Below are positions 6,181 to 8,205 of a DNA stretch of 8,205 nucleotides, piece by piece. Source of the DNA: SG8-41 sp036555035 (lineage in GTDB: Bacteria; Pseudomonadota; Gammaproteobacteria; Burkholderiales; SG8-41); contig DATBMB010000198.1 in assembly GCA_036555035.1 (NCBI GenBank), positions 1 to 8,205 on the forward strand. The letters run 5' to 3'. The position numbers were made by a program, and so were the translations under genes. Under the pieces are notes generated by a model that saw only the letters and a list, made by a program, of their open reading frames with translations, searched no databases and was not told where the DNA came from. Each line of letters begins with the position of its first letter. The first letter of the stretch is position 1.

Positions 6181-8205
6181 GTTTGACTTCCTCCAGCTGG
6201 GCTTTCACCACCCGCATCTCGTTTGCGTCCTCGAGCAGGCCCTTGGGGCAGGTATTCCCGCTGATGACGCGCTCCTTGCCCTCGGCGAGCGGCACCTTGC
6301 TCCACGGCCGGCCCTTCGCACCGGGCAGCACCACGTCGATGAAGGTGCGCCGGCAGCTCACCGGGCACCACTTGCATATGGTGTGCTCGTTGGTGGTGCT
6401 CTCGTACTGGAGCGCCTCGATGGTGTCGTAGCCGCGGAAGCGCGACGGCTTGTCCTCGCGCCACCCATCCCTTGCGCACAGTGCGGCGCCGATCGCCCCC
6501 GCTTCGCCGGGGTAAGGATGGACCACGATCTCCGCGTTTGGCACCTTGCCGATGATGAAATCCACCTGCGCCTTGACCACGGCGAGGTTGCGATGCGTGC
6601 CTCCCTGCAGCACGAACTTCCTGCCGGCGGCCGCCAGGTTCTGCAGCTGCCCCGCGTAGACCCAGACGTTGAGCGGCAGCACCGCGGCCAGAGAGGCCAT
6701 GATCTCCTCGGATGACCAGCCCTTGCGCTGCTGGTTGACGATGTCGGATTGGAGGAACACGCCGCAGCCCATGGCGAGCTTGGGCACGGAGCGCGCCTTG
6801 AACGCCTGCTCGGCATACTGCTCGAGCGGCGTGTTGTAGCGCTCGGCCACGCCCTGCAGGAACGCACCGTTGCCGGAGGAGCACTGCGAGTTCAGGCGGA
6901 AGTCCGAGACCGTGCCCTGGCGCAGCAGCATGATCTTGACGTCGCATCCGCCGACGTCGCAGATCACGTCCGCATCGGGGTGGAAGTGCAGGGCGGCGGT
7001 CGCATGCGCGACGGTCTCCACCAGTGCCACGTCGGCGCCGATGATGTCCCTCAACAGGTCCTTGCCGTAGCCGGTGATGGCGAGCCCGGCGATGTTCTCG
7101 AAACCCGCTTCGCGGATCTGGCGCAGGATCGCCTTGGCGTCCTCGATCGGATTGCCCTTCGACTGCACGTAGCAGGAGAAGAGCATTTCGTTCTTGGGGC
7201 AGAGCACCACCGCCTTGGCCGTCGTGCTGCCGAAGTCGCACCCGAGGAACACCCCGGCATCGATTGCGGGCGCCGGCGCGACCGGCGTTCCGTTGACGCG
7301 CGGGTGCGCATCGCCGTTCCTGCACGTTGCGTCGTACTGCGCGCAGAACGTCCGGAAATCGTCCTCGCTCGCGATGAGGCCCCGCGAGCCTTCCTTTGCC
7401 TTCTGCTCATGCTGGCCCACGTCGATCCACCCGCGGAGCTTCTCCATGCCCTGGTAGATCGCAACCCCGTTGGTCTCACCCTGGCCGATCTCGATGCAGC
7501 CGAGACAGGCGTAGTAGAGCGCGTCGGCCGGAATCAGAATCACGTCCTCGAGCTTCTTGCCCTCCGGCAGCGCGACCTTCCGCTCCTTCCAGAGCTTGGC
7601 CAGGTGGTGCCGCCACGCCTGCTGCAGGCCGGTGAAGAACATGTTGGGCCCGCCGAGGAGCAACACTTCGGGCACCGGCGTGTTGCCCTTGGTGAGGGTG
7701 GCGAGATTCTGGTAGACCACGGCCTCGAAGAGGCTCGCGATGATCTCCTCCACCGGAACGCCCGACTTCACCAGGGTGTTCGAGTCTGCTTCCGCGAAGA
7801 TCCCGCACTTCGAGCTCACCTTGTGCAGGCTCATTCCGGCATAAGGCATCTGCGCGAGGCTTTCCGTCGGGATCGAGAGCTTGCGCGCCGTCTTCTCGAT
7901 GAAGGTGCCGGTGCCGCCGCTGCAGGCGGACTGCATGTAGACCTGCTTGGTGGTGCCGTCCCCGCTCGGGGTGAAGAATACCGTCTTCATGTCCTCGCCG
8001 CCGATCTCGGAGACGAAGCGCACCTGCGGGTGCAGCTTCTCGACCGCGGCGGCGACTGCGACGACTTCCTGTATCAGCTTGGCGCCGACCAGCGGCGCGA
8101 GAAAGCCCGCGCCCGAGCCGGTGAAGACCACCCGGTCGCGGCCTGGCGTGAAGCCGCATTCGGATTCCATGCGCGAGAGGTATCCGAGCACGGTCTCGGC
8201 CTGCT
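6092..8205 (-). CDS. Tandem BadF/BadG/BcrA/BcrD-family ATPase (activase), 5' end outside window
   Basis: At least 704 residues, open at the right edge; numbering below counts from the in-frame GTG at 8191. Two ASKHA ATPase domains: the first (1 to about 235, N-terminal phosphate loop missing) has FTGSGAG, EIGGEDMK, ACSGGTGTF with Cys90, SSKCGIFAEAD with Cys129, and LLLGGPN. The second (about 315-575) has CDFGSTTAKAV, ITGYGKD, DVGGCDVK, QCSSGNGAF with Cys437, GCGVFLQSD with Cys476, and LQGGTHRN. In 2-hydroxyglutaryl-CoA dehydratase activase two such cysteines per subunit hold one [4Fe-4S] cluster across a homodimer; here one chain carries all four. A C-terminal part adds KWCPVSC (Cys606, 609, 613) and NTCPKG (Cys648). 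Expected role: ATP-driven electron injection into the DUF2229 partner or a dehydratase. The true substrate cannot be told. Confidence 0.92.
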   Translation of the reverse strand, partial: QAETVLGYLSRMESECGFTPGRDRVVFTGSGAGFLAPLVGAKLIQEVVAVAAAVEKLHPQVRFVSEIGGEDMKTVFFTPSGDGTTKQVYMQSACSGGTGTFIEKTARKLSIPTESLAQMPYAGMSLHKVSSKCGIFAEADSNTLVKSGVPVEEIIASLFEAVVYQNLATLTKGNTPVPEVLLLGGPNMFFTGLQQAWRHHLAKLWKERKVALPEGKKLEDVILIPADALYYACLGCIEIGQGETNGVAIYQGMEKLRGWIDVGQHEQKAKEGSRGLIASEDDFRTFCAQYDATCRNGDAHPRVNGTPVAPAPAIDAGVFLGCDFGSTTAKAVVLCPKNEMLFSCYVQSKGNPIEDAKAILRQIREAGFENIAGLAITGYGKDLLRDIIGADVALVETVAHATAALHFHPDADVICDVGGCDVKIMLLRQGTVSDFRLNSQCSSGNGAFLQGVAERYNTPLEQYAEQAFKARSVPKLAMGCGVFLQSDIVNQQRKGWSSEEIMASLAAVLPLNVWVYAGQLQNLAAAGRKFVLQGGTHRNLAVVKAQVDFIIGKVPNAEIVVHPYPGEAGAIGAALCARDGWREDKPSRFRGYDTIEALQYESTTNEHTICKWCPVSCRRTFIDVVLPGAKGRPWSKVPLAEGKERVISGNTCPKGLLEDANEMRVVKAQLEEVKRAHPNVAEMVREDAFRHARVPVEAEDRDT
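6189..6194 (-). promoter_or_regulatory. Ribosome binding site GGAGGA that sets the DUF2229 start
   Basis: GGAGGA on the minus strand lies 8 bases before GTG 6180, inside the upstream ATPase coding region. It decides for GTG 6180 over ATG 6168, which would be 20 bases away. Confidence 0.7.

Noticed and set aside
6108..7325. Alternative minus-strand frame within the activase gene
   Set aside because: Arg/Gly/Ala-rich shadow; the true frame has both ATPase domains uninterrupted.
4954..8205. Benzoyl-CoA reductase operon (Bcr/Bad)
   Set aside because: Only the activase-type and DUF2229 proteins are present; no BcrB/BcrC-like subunit or aromatic degradation gene is in view, and the tandem layout differs from separate BcrA and BcrD.

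Overview
The window is GC-rich chromosomal DNA of a Gram-negative proteobacterium. A betaproteobacterium is my best guess, from base composition, the lipobox-bearing lipoproteins and the style of the fused acyl-AMP ligase; no marker gene proves it. All seven genes I can support lie on the minus strand, so transcription runs from the right edge to the left. I see no tRNA, rRNA, CRISPR array, transposase or phage gene.

Right part (about 4016-8205): a likely operon of three genes. First is a large tandem BadF/BadG/BcrA/BcrD-type ATPase, the redox activase of 2-hydroxyacyl-CoA dehydratases and benzoyl-CoA reductases, whose 5' end is outside the window. Second is a Cys-rich DUF2229-type partner that starts 89 bases inside the first gene, in the +1 frame. 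Third is a membrane-anchored glycerophosphodiester phosphodiesterase, 35 bases further on. The first two belong together by family (they are often one polypeptide in anaerobes) and should form an ATP-driven low-potential electron-transfer unit. No dehydratase or reductase target is visible.

Middle part (about 2289-4015): a 175-base intergenic stretch with an 18-base palindrome and an 11-base tandem repeat, probably the control region of the next genes. These are a 60-residue acidic protein of unknown function, a 178-residue lipoprotein, and a 240-residue lipoprotein of clearly lower GC. None has a function I can name.

Left part (1-2288): a 122-base spacer holding a very strong GC hairpin and a short near-copy of the 178-residue lipoprotein's 3' end, followed by a large fatty acyl-AMP ligase. 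The ligase has its own N-terminal acyl carrier protein domain and a C-terminal extension that turns hydrophobic as it leaves the window. In proteins of this architecture the extension usually leads into a PlsC-type acyltransferase, so the enzyme may activate a fatty acid, load it on its own carrier and pass it to a lysolipid. With the phosphodiesterase and two lipoproteins, much of the window looks concerned with envelope lipids. That link rests on gene order only.

The most interesting points are the two-domain activase with all four cluster cysteines retained and its out-of-frame overlap with DUF2229, the self-contained ligase-carrier(-acyltransferase) protein, and the degraded repeat between the lipoprotein genes.
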